Source of the DNA: Pyxidicoccus parkwaysis
Lineage (GTDB): Bacteria; Myxococcota; Myxococcia; Myxococcales; Myxococcaceae
Assembly: GCF_017301735.1 (NCBI RefSeq)
Contig: NZ_CP071090.1
Coordinates: 5,384,001 to 5,448,000 of the forward strand
DNA length: 64,000 bases
Direction: 5' to 3'
The position numbers and the translations under genes were made by a program. The notes below the pieces were generated by a model. That model saw nothing but the letters and a program-made list of their open reading frames with translations, searched no databases and was not told the DNA's origin. Shown piece after piece: positions 8,959 through 17,505 of the stretch; position 1 is the first letter of the stretch, and every line of letters starts with the position of its first letter.

Positions 8959-9639
8959 ATGAACTTCACTCTCACAGGCTTGTGGGGCCACATGGGCCCC
9001 GTCGCGCAGCTCATCGTCATTGCGATGGCGGTGATGTCGATGGTGTCGTTGCTCATCCTCGCGGAGCGCTCACTCGTGTTCCGGGCGGCGCGAAGGAACT
9101 CGCGCAGGTTCGCCGCGCAGATGGAGAAGCTGCTCGCCAGTGGAGACTTCGACGCCGCGGCGGAGACGCGGACGGAGAAGGACGTGGGCTACCTCGGCCG
9201 GACCATCCGCGCCGGATTGACTGCCTACAACACCTCCGACGCGGACAGCCGTGAGGAGGCCATGGAGTCGGTGGCGCGCAGCCTGGAGCGTCAGGCGCAG
9301 CGCGAGGTGCAGAGCCTCAAGCGCGGCCTGGGCCACCTGGCCACGGTGGCATCCACCGCTCCCTTCGTGGGCCTGCTCGGCACCACCATCGGCATCGTCA
9401 CCGCGTTCCAGGAGATGAGCGCGGGGAACGCGGGCGGCATCGGCACCATCTCCACGGGCATCTCCGAGGCGCTGGTGACGACGGCCTTCGGCCTGCTCGT
9501 CGCCATCCCCGCGGTCATGGGCTACAACTCCCTGCAGGGCTGGGTGGACGCTCGCGCGGTGGACCTCTCCGAGGCCAGCAACGAGTTCCTCGACGCCACG
9601 GCCCGCGCCCTCAAGCGCTCCCGCCTCGCCGCGCGGTGA
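8959..9639 (+). CDS. MotA/TolQ/ExbB proton channel family protein
   Basis: 226 aa. TM1 lies near residues 14-36, then a large cytoplasmic loop, then TM2 and TM3 around 120-190. The family block TVASTAPFVGLLGTTIGIVTAF is followed by GIGTISTGISEALVTTAFGLLVAIPAV. ExbB/TolQ proteins form pentameric channels that, with ExbD/TolR, use the proton motive force to drive outer-membrane or surface processes. No ExbD/TolR gene follows: the next gene is a convergent MFS carrier. The partner must be encoded elsewhere, so the name ExbB versus TolQ is not assigned. Confidence 0.88.
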   Translation: MNFTLTGLWGHMGPVAQLIVIAMAVMSMVSLLILAERSLVFRAARRNSRRFAAQMEKLLASGDFDAAAETRTEKDVGYLGRTIRAGLTAYNTSDADSREEAMESVARSLERQAQREVQSLKRGLGHLATVASTAPFVGLLGTTIGIVTAFQEMSAGNAGGIGTISTGISEALVTTAFGLLVAIPAVMGYNSLQGWVDARAVDLSEASNEFLDATARALKRSRLAAR

Positions 9640-9660
9640 GCGCGAGCCGTCGCGCCCCGC

Positions 9661-10971
9661 CTACTTCGAGGCCTCCCGCTTCGTGCCCTGCGCCAGCGGG
9701 GGGAACGCCAGGAACAGCAGCCCCGCGAGCGCCGCCGCCGCGCTCAGGCCCAGCAGCCCCGGGCCATAGCCGCCGGAGCGCTCGCGGACGAGGGCCATGA
9801 GCAGCGGGCCGAGGCCGCAGCCGAGCTGGAAGGCCGCATACGTCCAGCCATAGATGCGGCCATACGCGCGCAGGCCGAGATACCGGCTCACGAACCAGCT
9901 CATGAAGTCGAACTCGGCGCCGATGCCGAAGCCCGCGAGGAAGAGGCACACCGCGATGAGCGGCCCGGTGTCCGCGCCTCCCCGGGACAGGCCCGCGAGG
10001 CCCGCGCTGGACGCCAGCAGGCACGCCAGCGCCACGAGTCGGGCCGGCAGCCGGTCAATCAACAGGCCCGAGGCGACGCGCCCCACGAGCACGCCAACGC
10101 CCAGCGACGAGGCCATGGCCGCGGCGCCCTGCGGCGACAGGCCGAAGTCCGTGAGAATCGGCACCAGGCTGGCGGAGATGCCCAGGGTCATCGTCCCCAG
10201 CAGGACGAAGATGCCCATCAACAACCAGAACGTCCGCGTGCGAGCCGCCTCGCGCAGGTTGGCGACGCCATGGGTCGGCACGGGCACGGCGGCGCTGACG
10301 GGGGCCGAGGCCGCGTCGTCGAAGAAGCGGAACGCCGCGGGCAGCACGAGGACGAGCATCGCCCCACCGAGCGCGCCGTACGCGCCACGCCAGCCGAGCG
10401 CGCCGATGGCCCCCTGCAGCGCGGGAGGCAGCACGATGCCGCCCAGCCCCACGCCCGCCAGCGCGATGCCGAGCGCGATGCCACGGCGCGCGTCGAACCA
10501 GCCGACGATGGCGCGCGTGTAGACGGCGGGAAGCGTGCCGAGCGCGGCCAGGGCCAGGCCAAGGTGGAGCGCGTAGAAGACGGGCAGCGAGCCGGGCTGG
10601 AACGCGAGCGCGAACAACATCCCCGCGAGCCCCACGACGGACGGCAGCAGCATCCGGCGAGGGCCGACCCTGTCCAACAGGAAGCCCGCGAGCGGCGAAA
10701 GGGCCACGACGAACCAGTTGCAGAGCGTCAGGGCAAACGCAATCTGGGGCCGGTTCCAGCCGAACTCGGCGCCGAGCGGCCGGACGAAGACGCCAAACAC
10801 ATACGAGATGTATGTGCTGTAGCCGAGCATCAGCCCGAGCATGGACGTCGCGACGACCCACCCTCCGGAGCGCGGCAACGCCCGAACCGCCCCGGCCTCG
10901 AGATGAATCCGGCCGTCGCCCCCGGATTGGATTGCTCCGCTCGCCGTCGCGGCCTCATGCTGTCCGGACAT
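9661..10971 (-). CDS. MFS transporter (oxalate/formate antiporter or monocarboxylate-like group)
   Basis: About 436 aa with 12 predicted membrane helices. ATG 10971 is preceded by a strong GAGGAGAGGC site. The N-terminal part GYSTYISYVFGVFVRPLGAEFGW and the loop LLDRVGPRRM correspond to TM1 and the conserved loop 2-3 of the OFA/monocarboxylate branch. The substrate is unknown; small organic anions are typical for that branch. It is convergent with the ExbB-like gene and divergent from the polysaccharide lyase-like gene. Confidence 0.82.
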   Translation of the reverse strand: MSGQHEAATASGAIQSGGDGRIHLEAGAVRALPRSGGWVVATSMLGLMLGYSTYISYVFGVFVRPLGAEFGWNRPQIAFALTLCNWFVVALSPLAGFLLDRVGPRRMLLPSVVGLAGMLFALAFQPGSLPVFYALHLGLALAALGTLPAVYTRAIVGWFDARRGIALGIALAGVGLGGIVLPPALQGAIGALGWRGAYGALGGAMLVLVLPAAFRFFDDAASAPVSAAVPVPTHGVANLREAARTRTFWLLMGIFVLLGTMTLGISASLVPILTDFGLSPQGAAAMASSLGVGVLVGRVASGLLIDRLPARLVALACLLASSAGLAGLSRGGADTGPLIAVCLFLAGFGIGAEFDFMSWFVSRYLGLRAYGRIYGWTYAAFQLGCGLGPLLMALVRERSGGYGPGLLGLSAAAALAGLLFLAFPPLAQGTKREASK

Positions 10972-11244
10972 GCCTCTCCTCGTTGCACTGCGATGTGGTC
11001 TGCGTGGAAACGGGAGGATGCAAGCTGGTGCCACACCCCGGGGCCAAGTCGGCCTCGCGCCGTCTTGACCAGCGCCCGCCCATGCGCCAGCACTGGGGTG
11101 CCCGTCACCGATTCTCCATGGAAAGACATCCCGGAGACGGCGCGGCTCCATATCAATCCATGCGCAAGCCGGATTTCATGATTATATGGACACTCGCGGG
11201 CGCGCCGCGAGCGCGACCCGTTCCCCTCTACCCCCTCGGGAATC

Positions 11245-12012
11245 ATGAGAGCCAAGAACCTCGGTATCGCAGTGGGCGCCTCGCTGCTGGTCTTCGGTCT
11301 GGTCGCGGAAGCGGCCGTCATCTTCCACAACACGGGCACGCTGGCGGGTTGGAGCTCCACCAACCACGAGCACAACGGGTCGCTCCTCGAGGTCACGAAC
11401 GTCACCTACGAGGGGCCCACCGCCATCAAGGCGACGCAGGTCTACGACGCGTCCTACACGGGCCGTTACCACTCGGAGGTGGTGAAGAACAACGTGTACC
11501 GCCGCGGCGACACGGGCTTCTACGGCTTCGCCTTCCGCTTGCAGTCGGACTGGCAGTTCCAGCCGCAGTCCTACAACATCGCGCAGTTCATCGCGGACTT
11601 CTCCGACACGGGCTGTGACGACTACATGCCCACCAGCATGGTCTGGCTTTCGGGCAACCAGCTCTTCACCCGCGTGAAGCAGGGCACCGTCTGCAACCAG
11701 CACACGGAGACGTTCGGCAACCTCGCCACCGTCACGGCCGGTGAGTGGCACAAGATTGTCATCCAGGCGAAGTGGGCGAGCGACGGCACCGGCTTCTACA
11801 AGATGTGGTTCGACGGGACGAAGGTGCTGGAGCAGTACAACCTGAGCACCACCGTCGCGGACGACCGGTACTTCCAGTTCCGCGTCGGCCTGTATGCCAA
11901 TGGCTGGCACGACAGCGGGTCCATGCAGGGCAGCCAGGGGACGCGCAGCATCTGGTTCGACGAGATTGGCGCCGGCACGACGTTCGCCGACGCAGACCCC
12001 GCGCAGTGGTAG
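11245..12012 (+). CDS. secreted polysaccharide lyase-like protein (heparin lyase I / PL20 type fold)
   Basis: 255 aa with a Sec signal peptide (MRAKNLGIAVGASLLVFGLVAEA, cut near 23). The mature part looks like a single concanavalin-type jelly roll, with YRRGDTGFYGFAFRLQSDW, an NIAQFIADF strand, GEWHKIVIQAKW and a terminal SIWFDEIGAG strand, as in the Polysacc_lyase family. It would cleave uronic-acid-containing polysaccharide outside the cell. The family call is from motif memory and the substrate is not predictable. It is a stand-alone gene. Confidence 0.65.
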   Translation: MRAKNLGIAVGASLLVFGLVAEAAVIFHNTGTLAGWSSTNHEHNGSLLEVTNVTYEGPTAIKATQVYDASYTGRYHSEVVKNNVYRRGDTGFYGFAFRLQSDWQFQPQSYNIAQFIADFSDTGCDDYMPTSMVWLSGNQLFTRVKQGTVCNQHTETFGNLATVTAGEWHKIVIQAKWASDGTGFYKMWFDGTKVLEQYNLSTTVADDRYFQFRVGLYANGWHDSGSMQGSQGTRSIWFDEIGAGTTFADADPAQW

Positions 12013-12039
12013 TCCCGCTGACGGCTGGCTGACCGCGCG

Positions 12040-13062
12040 CTACATGAGGTTGCGCGGATCCTGCGCCTCGTCCCAGTCCTGCGCCGTGGAGCCCTGCGAC
12101 GCGGCGCGGACCTGCTCCTCCTCCTCGTGCGCCGGCTCCGCCTGGCTGCCGGGGATGACCACGCCCATGCCGAACCTCGGGTAGATGAGGCCTGCGAACA
12201 GGTAGTCCGTCATGTTGATGTCCAGACCGCCCTCGACGGGCTTCCCGTCGCGGGTGATGGTGGCCGGGAGCTGGTAGCACATGATGGAGGTCTGGTCCGC
12301 CGGAGTGCCGAGGATGGACCGCTCATCGAGCGGCGTGAGCACCTGCTGGTCGACCGTCTCCTTGTCCCACCCCTGCGTCGCGAGGAAGTACGCGTAGGCC
12401 TTCCGCGGGTCGATGCGGTCGACCAGCTCGCGGCGCATGTGCTCGTGCGGGAAGCCGAGCGTGTGCCCCGCCTCGTGACGGACCACCCGCCGGAACTCGG
12501 ACTCGGGCGTGTTCATCGTGAAGGCCTCGAGGTTCATCGTCTGCCGGCCCGTCGGAATGAGCCGGATATCCGTGCCGAGATAGGACCAGTAGCCACCCCG
12601 CCCCCGGGAGATGCGAACATCGCCAATGCCATTCGTCTGCACGAACGAGATGCCCGCGCTCGTCGACCATGCATTCAGGTGGCTGACGATGCGGGCCTTC
12701 AGGTCGGCCGGCGTGGACTCCATGAAGCTGACCGTCAGCTCACGCGTGGCCGCGCCCCAGTACTTCGACGTGAGGATGGCGATGCGCATCGGGTCCTGCG
12801 GAATGCGCAGCCCCGCCGCGGCCAGCGGCACCAGCAGCGGCGAATTGGCGGGGTTGACCTTGCGCGCATAGTCGGCCGCCTTCACCACCAGGCGGCTGGG
12901 CAGGGCCTTCAGTGTGCAACCGCCCTGGCTCGCCGGAGCCGCCACCTCGCCCTCTTCTCGAGGAACGCCACCTCGCTCCAATGGCCTGTCCTCCCTCGTC
13001 GCCGAAGTGGCCAGCTCGGCAATCTGTTGGAGGATGTCGCGGAGCCTGTCTGCCTCGGTCAT
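12040..13062 (-). CDS. astacin/metzincin-type zinc metalloprotease
   Basis: 340 aa. ATG 13062 has GGGAGG about 7 nt upstream. The zinc motif HEAGHTLGFPHE starts at His196 (HExxHxxGxxHE; ligands His196, His200 and His206). A Met-turn candidate SIMCYQ lies about 80 residues later, so the protein is a metzincin. There is no classical signal peptide: the N-terminus is amphipathic with a CTLKALPSRLV stretch around residue 49, so export may be non-classical or the protein may be a cytoplasmic zymogen. The C-terminal 45 residues are acidic and low-complexity. Confidence 0.82.
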   Translation of the reverse strand: MTEADRLRDILQQIAELATSATREDRPLERGGVPREEGEVAAPASQGGCTLKALPSRLVVKAADYARKVNPANSPLLVPLAAAGLRIPQDPMRIAILTSKYWGAATRELTVSFMESTPADLKARIVSHLNAWSTSAGISFVQTNGIGDVRISRGRGGYWSYLGTDIRLIPTGRQTMNLEAFTMNTPESEFRRVVRHEAGHTLGFPHEHMRRELVDRIDPRKAYAYFLATQGWDKETVDQQVLTPLDERSILGTPADQTSIMCYQLPATITRDGKPVEGGLDINMTDYLFAGLIYPRFGMGVVIPGSQAEPAHEEEEQVRAASQGSTAQDWDEAQDPRNLM

Positions 13063-13206
13063 GGCCTTCCCTCCCCTGGATGGGCGCGTCCTCCGCCAAT
13101 CTCCGACACGCACGACGCGAGCGCATGAGGCCCCACGAGTCCGGCGCGGCGGTCGCCCGTTCCCCAGGTCCTCGGGGCATCCACGGCAGGCGACCACGTG
13201 GCGCCG

Positions 13207-13944
13207 CTACCAGGGCAGCCGGTCGTTCTCGTGGAAGAACCCGCCGCTCGGGCCATCCGCGCCCAGGGTGGCGAGGCGCACGCTGGTGCGCGCACTGTCC
13301 GCGACGTCCATGGGGGCATGCGGGCCACCCAGCTCCGTCTTCACCCAGCCCGGGTGCGCGGAGTTGACCTTCACGCTCGTGCCCTTCAGCTCGTCCGCCA
13401 GATGCACGGTGAACGCATTGAGCGCGGCCTTCGAGGCGTTGTAGGCGAACGACTTCGCGGCGGCGATGGGCGAGCCCTCCGCGGAGTGCATCCCCAGCGA
13501 GCCGAGGATGCTCGACACATTCACGATGCGCCCGGCCGGAGCCTTCTTGACGAGCGGCAGCAGCGTCTGCGTCAGGCGCACGACGGCGAAGAGGTTGGTC
13601 TCGAACGTCTCGCGCAGGACGTCCTCCGGGACGTTGGACGCGTTCTTCCCGAGCAGCTCTTCGCGAAGCAGCCCGGCGTTGTTCACCAGCACGTCCAGCT
13701 TGCCGTGGCGGGACTCGATGTAGTCCTTCACGGCCTGGTCCGTCTCCGGCCGCTTGGCGTCATAGAGCACGAACTCTGCCTTCACCCCGTCGGTGCGCAG
13801 CTCCTGGAGCGCGGCCGCGCCCCGCGTCGCGTCGCGAGCGCCGATGATGACCTCGAAGCCCTTCTGCCCCAGCTCGCGCGACGTCTGGAGCCCGATGCCG
13901 CGGTTGCCACCGGTGATGAATGCCACCTTCTTCACGTCAGCCAT
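13207..13944 (-). CDS. short-chain dehydrogenase/reductase (SDR-1)
   Basis: 245 aa classical SDR. TGGNRGIG is the dinucleotide-binding Gly motif, NNAG is present, and the Ser in VNVSSILGS with YNASK forms the catalytic Ser-Tyr-Lys set. GGGAGG lies 6 nt before ATG 13944. It resembles carbonyl reductase-like SDRs; the ARDATRG segment after the second strand suggests NADPH preference. It is divergent from the TetR gene at 14061, with two copies of an inverted repeat between them, so that TetR very probably controls it. Confidence 0.88.
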   Translation of the reverse strand: MADVKKVAFITGGNRGIGLQTSRELGQKGFEVIIGARDATRGAAALQELRTDGVKAEFVLYDAKRPETDQAVKDYIESRHGKLDVLVNNAGLLREELLGKNASNVPEDVLRETFETNLFAVVRLTQTLLPLVKKAPAGRIVNVSSILGSLGMHSAEGSPIAAAKSFAYNASKAALNAFTVHLADELKGTSVKVNSAHPGWVKTELGGPHAPMDVADSARTSVRLATLGADGPSGGFFHENDRLPW

Positions 13945-13982
13945 GACGACCTCCCGAGCGGACCGCCACCGGTCCCTTTTCT

Positions 13983-13996
13983 GTACCGCCCGGTAC
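13983..13996. promoter_or_regulatory. TetR-1 operator, copy 1
   Basis: Perfect inverted repeat GTACCG-CC-CGGTAC, 39 nt upstream of the SDR-1 start. The same arms recur at 14035-14048. Inferred to be bound by the divergent TetR protein at 14061. Confidence 0.6.
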
Positions 13997-14034
13997 TGAA
14001 TGCGACCGGGGGCCATTTCCGTCAAGTGAATTTC

Positions 14035-14048
14035 GTACCGTCCGGTAT
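14035..14048. promoter_or_regulatory. TetR-1 operator, copy 2
   Basis: Inverted repeat GTACCG-TC-CGGTAT, ending 12 nt before the TetR-1 start codon, with the same arms as 13983-13996. This position suits autorepression. Confidence 0.6.
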
Positions 14049-14060
14049 AGTTATCCGGCC

Positions 14061-14672
14061 ATGGGACGCACGAGGAGCTTCGACGAAGAGGTCGCGCTGG
14101 ACCGCGCGATGCGGCTGTTCTGGAAGCAGGGCTACGAGGGGACCTCCCTCGAGGACCTGACATCCACGCTCGGCATCGCGAAGCCCAGCCTCTATGCGGC
14201 GTTCGGCAACAAGCGCGCCCTCTTCACCAAGGCCGTGGAACGCTACATCCGGGGCGTCGGAGCAGAGCTCCAGCGCGCGCTGGACGAACCGCGCGCGGAG
14301 GATGTCGTCCGCCGCTTCCTCCGCATCTACACGGAGGTGCGCACCGACGCGCCGCCCGGGTGCTTCCTCGTCCAGGGAGCGCTGGCGTGCAGCCCCGAGT
14401 CGGCGGAGGTGCAGCACGAGGTAGCGGAGCGGCGCCAGGAGGCGGAGGCGCTGCTCGCCCAGCGGCTGGCGCGTGCCCAGAAGGAAGGCGACCTGCCGGC
14501 GGAGGCGCGGCCGAATGACCTCGCGAAGTATGTGTGCACGGTGGCCCAGGGACTCTCGGTGCAGGCCGCGGGCGGCGCCACCACCGCGCAGCTCCGGCGG
14601 GTGGCCGAGCTCGCGCTGATGAACTGGACCGCGCTGGCCGGCGAGAAGCGCAGGCCCGAGGGACGCAGGTAG
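14061..14672 (+). CDS. TetR/AcrR-family transcriptional regulator (TetR-1)
   Basis: 203 aa. The N-terminal TetR HTH (LFWKQGYEGTSLEDLTSTLGIAKPSLYAAFGNKRALF, in two adjoining parts) occupies residues 10-55. The C-terminal ligand domain contains a Cys at TDAPPGCFLVQ, typical of the TetR group that controls SDR or reductase genes. Its operators are probably the paired inverted repeats in the 116-nt divergent promoter it shares with SDR-1. It is a paralogue of the TetR at 14724. Confidence 0.9.
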   Translation: MGRTRSFDEEVALDRAMRLFWKQGYEGTSLEDLTSTLGIAKPSLYAAFGNKRALFTKAVERYIRGVGAELQRALDEPRAEDVVRRFLRIYTEVRTDAPPGCFLVQGALACSPESAEVQHEVAERRQEAEALLAQRLARAQKEGDLPAEARPNDLAKYVCTVAQGLSVQAAGGATTAQLRRVAELALMNWTALAGEKRRPEGRR

Positions 14673-14690
14673 CCTCGCCCCGATTTTATT

Positions 14691-14702
14691 GACCGTCCGG
14701 TC
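14691..14702. promoter_or_regulatory. TetR-2 operator, upstream of TetR-2
   Basis: Palindrome GACCG-TC-CGGTC followed by CGGAA, 21 nt upstream of the TetR-2 start. It shares GACCNNNNGGTCCGGAA with the site in front of SDR-2 (15352-15368), so both are inferred to be targets of TetR-2. Confidence 0.6.
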
Positions 14703-14723
14703 CGGAATCATTAGACAAGGCGC

Positions 14724-15302
14724 ATGGCCCGGACCAAGGAATTCGACCGAGAGGAAGCGCTCGACCGGGCGATGCACGTCTTCTGGGACAAGGGTTACGA
14801 GGCGACCTCGCTGAGTGACTTGCTGGACGCCATGGGCATCGCGCGGCAGAGCCTCTACGACACCTTCGGAGACAAGCACGCCCTGTTCATGGAGGCGCTC
14901 GACCGCTACGAGACGCACCGGGTGGGCAAGCTCCAGTCCTGTCTGGAGACCGCGCCCTCGGTGACGCGCGCCTTCCGCGACATGTTCGAGGCCGTCGCCG
15001 ACGAGAGCGAGCACGAGAAGCGCCGGGGCTGCATGGGCATCAGCGCGGTGATGGAGCGCGCGCCCCATGACGCCGAGCTCGCGAAGGGCATCGCGGCACG
15101 GCAGCGGGGGCTCGAAGCCATCTTCTTCCGGGCGCTCGAACGGGCGCGCGAGAAGGGCGAGTTGCCGCCCACCAAGGACACGCGCGCCCTGGCCCGCTTC
15201 TTCGTGGGGGCGCTGCAGGGACTCCGGGTGGCCGCCACGGCGGACCCCAAGTCCGCGGCCCTTCGCGACATCGCCCGCATCACCCTGCAAGCGCTCGAAT
15301 AG
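14724..15302 (+). CDS. TetR/AcrR-family transcriptional regulator (TetR-2)
   Basis: 192 aa. The HTH region starts MARTKEFDREEALDRAM and ends with GIARQSLYDTFGDKHALF, about half identical by eye to the TetR at 14061, so the two are paralogues. The ligand domain carries the RRGCMGIS motif. It lies upstream of SDR-2 in the same direction with a 78-nt gap that contains a second copy of the operator found before this gene, so the two are probably co-regulated by it. Confidence 0.9.
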   Translation: MARTKEFDREEALDRAMHVFWDKGYEATSLSDLLDAMGIARQSLYDTFGDKHALFMEALDRYETHRVGKLQSCLETAPSVTRAFRDMFEAVADESEHEKRRGCMGISAVMERAPHDAELAKGIAARQRGLEAIFFRALERAREKGELPPTKDTRALARFFVGALQGLRVAATADPKSAALRDIARITLQALE

Positions 15303-15350
15303 GAACGCGTCACCCGGTGGCGGCGACGCGTCTTTTCCACGCTCTGTATT

Positions 15351-15368
15351 GGACCATATGGTCCGGAA
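15351..15368. promoter_or_regulatory. TetR-2 operator, upstream of SDR-2
   Basis: Perfect 14-bp palindrome GGACCATATGGTCC, then GGAA, 12 nt before the SDR-2 start. Arms and right flank match the site at 14691. Confidence 0.6.
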
Positions 15369-15380
15369 AGGCAGCACGAC

Positions 15381-16130
15381 ATGAAGGGGAAGCTGGAAGG
15401 AAAGGTGGCGGTCATCACCGGGGGCACGAGCGGGATTGGCCTCGCGGCCGCGCGGCTGTTCCATGCTGAAGGGGCGCGCGTGGTGGTGACGGGCTCGAAT
15501 CCGGCCACGGTGGAGAAGGCCCGCGCCGAGTTGCGGGACATCGCCGACGTGGTCCAGTCGGATGCCTCGGACATCGCCCAGGTCCGCGCCCTGTTCGAGA
15601 AGGTGAAGCAAAACTTCGGAGGGCTGGACGTGCTCTTCCTGAACGCGGGCATCTCGAAGACAAGTCCCCTGGCCGCGCTGGACGAGGCGCTGTTCGATGA
15701 AGTCTTCCGCATCAACGTGAAGGGGCCCTGGCTCGCCCTCGGCGCCGCGCTGCCCGTGTTCCGCCGGGGTGGTGCCGTCGTCCTCAACACCTCGATGACG
15801 AACCGCAAGGGCATGCCGGGGTCGAGCGCCTACTCCGCCTCGAAGGCCGCGCTCCGCTCGATGGCACGCACGGCCGCGGCCGAGTTCGCGGAGTACGGCG
15901 TGCGCGTCAACGCCGTCAGCCCGGGGCCCACGGACTCGGGCATCATCGCCAAGGGCCGCACGCCGGAAGCCGTCTCCGCCATCGAGAAGGCGCTCATCGC
16001 CCAGATTCCCTTGCGGCGCCTGGGCCGGCCCGAGGAAATCGCTCGCGCGGCGCTGTTCCTCGCCTCGGAGGACTCCTCGTTCATGACGGGCGAGGAGATT
16101 GTCGTGGACGGAGGCATGACGAGCCTCTGA
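15381..16130 (+). CDS. short-chain dehydrogenase/reductase (SDR-2)
   Basis: 249 aa classical SDR. TGGTSGIG is the cofactor loop, NAGISK is present, the active site has Ser in LNTSMTN and YSASK, and the C-terminal EEIVVDGGMTSL is the usual FabG-like ending. VTGSNP after strand 2 is compatible with NADP(H). It probably follows TetR-2 as a regulated oxidoreductase gene for an unknown carbonyl or alcohol. There is no close neighbour downstream in a common pathway. Confidence 0.88.
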   Translation: MKGKLEGKVAVITGGTSGIGLAAARLFHAEGARVVVTGSNPATVEKARAELRDIADVVQSDASDIAQVRALFEKVKQNFGGLDVLFLNAGISKTSPLAALDEALFDEVFRINVKGPWLALGAALPVFRRGGAVVLNTSMTNRKGMPGSSAYSASKAALRSMARTAAAEFAEYGVRVNAVSPGPTDSGIIAKGRTPEAVSAIEKALIAQIPLRRLGRPEEIARAALFLASEDSSFMTGEEIVVDGGMTSL

Positions 16131-16166
16131 CGCCACCGGATTGCCGTGGTAGCTTGAACGGCGTCC

Positions 16167-16631
16167 ATGTTCCGCATCGAGAACGAGAAGGAATTGCTGG
16201 GCGCGTTTCGCTCGCGGGACCGCAAGCATGTCGAGCTGCCCAGGGGCACGCGCCTCCCCCTCTTCGTCCGCGACTACCTCGCGTGGGTGGACCCGTATGG
16301 GGTGCGCGTCTTCCTGGTGTTCACCGCGCCGGGCAGCAAGCGCCTCACGGGCATCGCCTTCCGGAGGGACCAGCAGGGGGACCCGACCCACGCGCCTCAC
16401 ATGTGTGATTGGTGCCTCTCTCCCGGCACGTCGGACCAGATTGGGCTGCTCACCACGGATGTCGACTCGAAGCGCCGTGTGGGAATCAATCTCTGTCTGG
16501 ACCTGCGGTGCCGGGAGAAGCTGGAGATGGCGATGAACCTCGCCGGCCGGAGCGTCCTGGATGAAACGCAGCGGATGCTCGAGCGAATGACGCGCTTCGC
16601 CACCGAGGCCCTGGGCATGGACGTCGGCTGA
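16167..16631 (+). CDS. FBP-domain zinc-finger protein (EF-G-binding C-terminal domain type)
   Basis: 154 aa. CDWC (near residue 79) and a second Cys pair in LCLDLRC (about 112-117) form a treble-clef zinc finger like that in the C-terminal half of FusB/FBP-type elongation-factor-G-binding proteins. The flanking GTRLPLFVRDYLAWVDPYG and SDQIGLLTTDV match the same family as I remember it. In FusB the domain binds EF-G and frees it from the ribosome. Whether this protein does so is an inference. It is a single gene convergent with the MBL hydrolase. Confidence 0.7.
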   Translation: MFRIENEKELLGAFRSRDRKHVELPRGTRLPLFVRDYLAWVDPYGVRVFLVFTAPGSKRLTGIAFRRDQQGDPTHAPHMCDWCLSPGTSDQIGLLTTDVDSKRRVGINLCLDLRCREKLEMAMNLAGRSVLDETQRMLERMTRFATEALGMDVG

Positions 16632-16635
16632 CGCT

Positions 16636-17406
16636 TCACCGGGCCCTGGCGGCCTCCGGTGAGAAGCGCTGCGGAATGGGGGCGCCGGGCCGCAGGTGAC
16701 GCAGGACGCGCGCGTGACGGAGGACCTCGCGGGCGTTCAGTGGGCCGCCGTGGCCGAGGTGGAAGGTCTGGATGCCCGCGTCCACCATGCGCTCGAGCTC
16801 GGCCCCTGCCGTGGCGGGAGCCTCCTCGAAGGGCGGCCGGATGGCATGGCCCGCCCGGACGATGCCGCCCAGCAGCACTCCGGAGGCGAGGAGGTCTCCC
16901 ACCAGCGCCTCGCGTGAGTCGAGCTCCACGGAGATGGAGCCCTTCGTGTGTCCCGGCGTGTGTCGCACCGCACCCCGTACGCCGAACCTGGACAGGTCCA
17001 GCGTCTCGCCGTCCGACAGCAGGATGTCCGGGTCGACGCGCAGGTAGCGCTCGTGGATGGCCGGTGTCTTCACGAAGAGGCGGCCGAACCAACCCGTCGG
17101 GCAGTAGGTCATCGGAGCCAGCCCGGCCAGGTGCTCGCGCTCGGCGGCATGGGCGACGATGGGCGCGCCCGAGCGCTTGCGAAGCTCGGCGGCATCACCC
17201 GCGTGGTCCACGTGCGCGTGGGTGATGACGATGAGCTCGAGGTCCTTCCACGTGCGGCCGAGCGCTTCGAGCGCCCTGCCGACCCGATGCGCCGAGCCAG
17301 GCAGTCCCGCGTCGACGAGGACGCAGCCCGCGTCGCCCTCGACGAGGTGGGCGTTGACCATGCCCATCGGTAGGATGGGAATCCGGATGATGCGTGGAGC
17401 CGACAT
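16636..17406 (-). CDS. MBL-fold metallo-hydrolase
   Basis: 256 aa. The metal-binding motif THAHVDHAGD is at residues 62-71 (HxHxDH), with RHTPGHTKGS and a late HLGHGG supplying further ligands. Start ATG 17406 follows an AGGGAGAG site. The glyoxalase II-like subgroup is likely, but the substrate is unknown. It is divergent from the AraC-type regulator, which may control it. Confidence 0.85.
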   Translation of the reverse strand: MSAPRIIRIPILPMGMVNAHLVEGDAGCVLVDAGLPGSAHRVGRALEALGRTWKDLELIVITHAHVDHAGDAAELRKRSGAPIVAHAAEREHLAGLAPMTYCPTGWFGRLFVKTPAIHERYLRVDPDILLSDGETLDLSRFGVRGAVRHTPGHTKGSISVELDSREALVGDLLASGVLLGGIVRAGHAIRPPFEEAPATAGAELERMVDAGIQTFHLGHGGPLNAREVLRHARVLRHLRPGAPIPQRFSPEAARAR

Positions 17407-17505
17407 GTCGCGTTTCTCTCCCTGGAGCAGTGAAGTGGGTTCGCCCAGCTTCACGCGCATGGGGCGCGAGCGCCTGGCCTGTTCCGACGCGACGGCTGGT
17501 CTGTC

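Noticed and set aside
14022..16400. A 792-residue minus-strand protein
   Set aside because: Arg/Gly/Ala/His-rich antisense shadow of the TetR and SDR genes with no domain.
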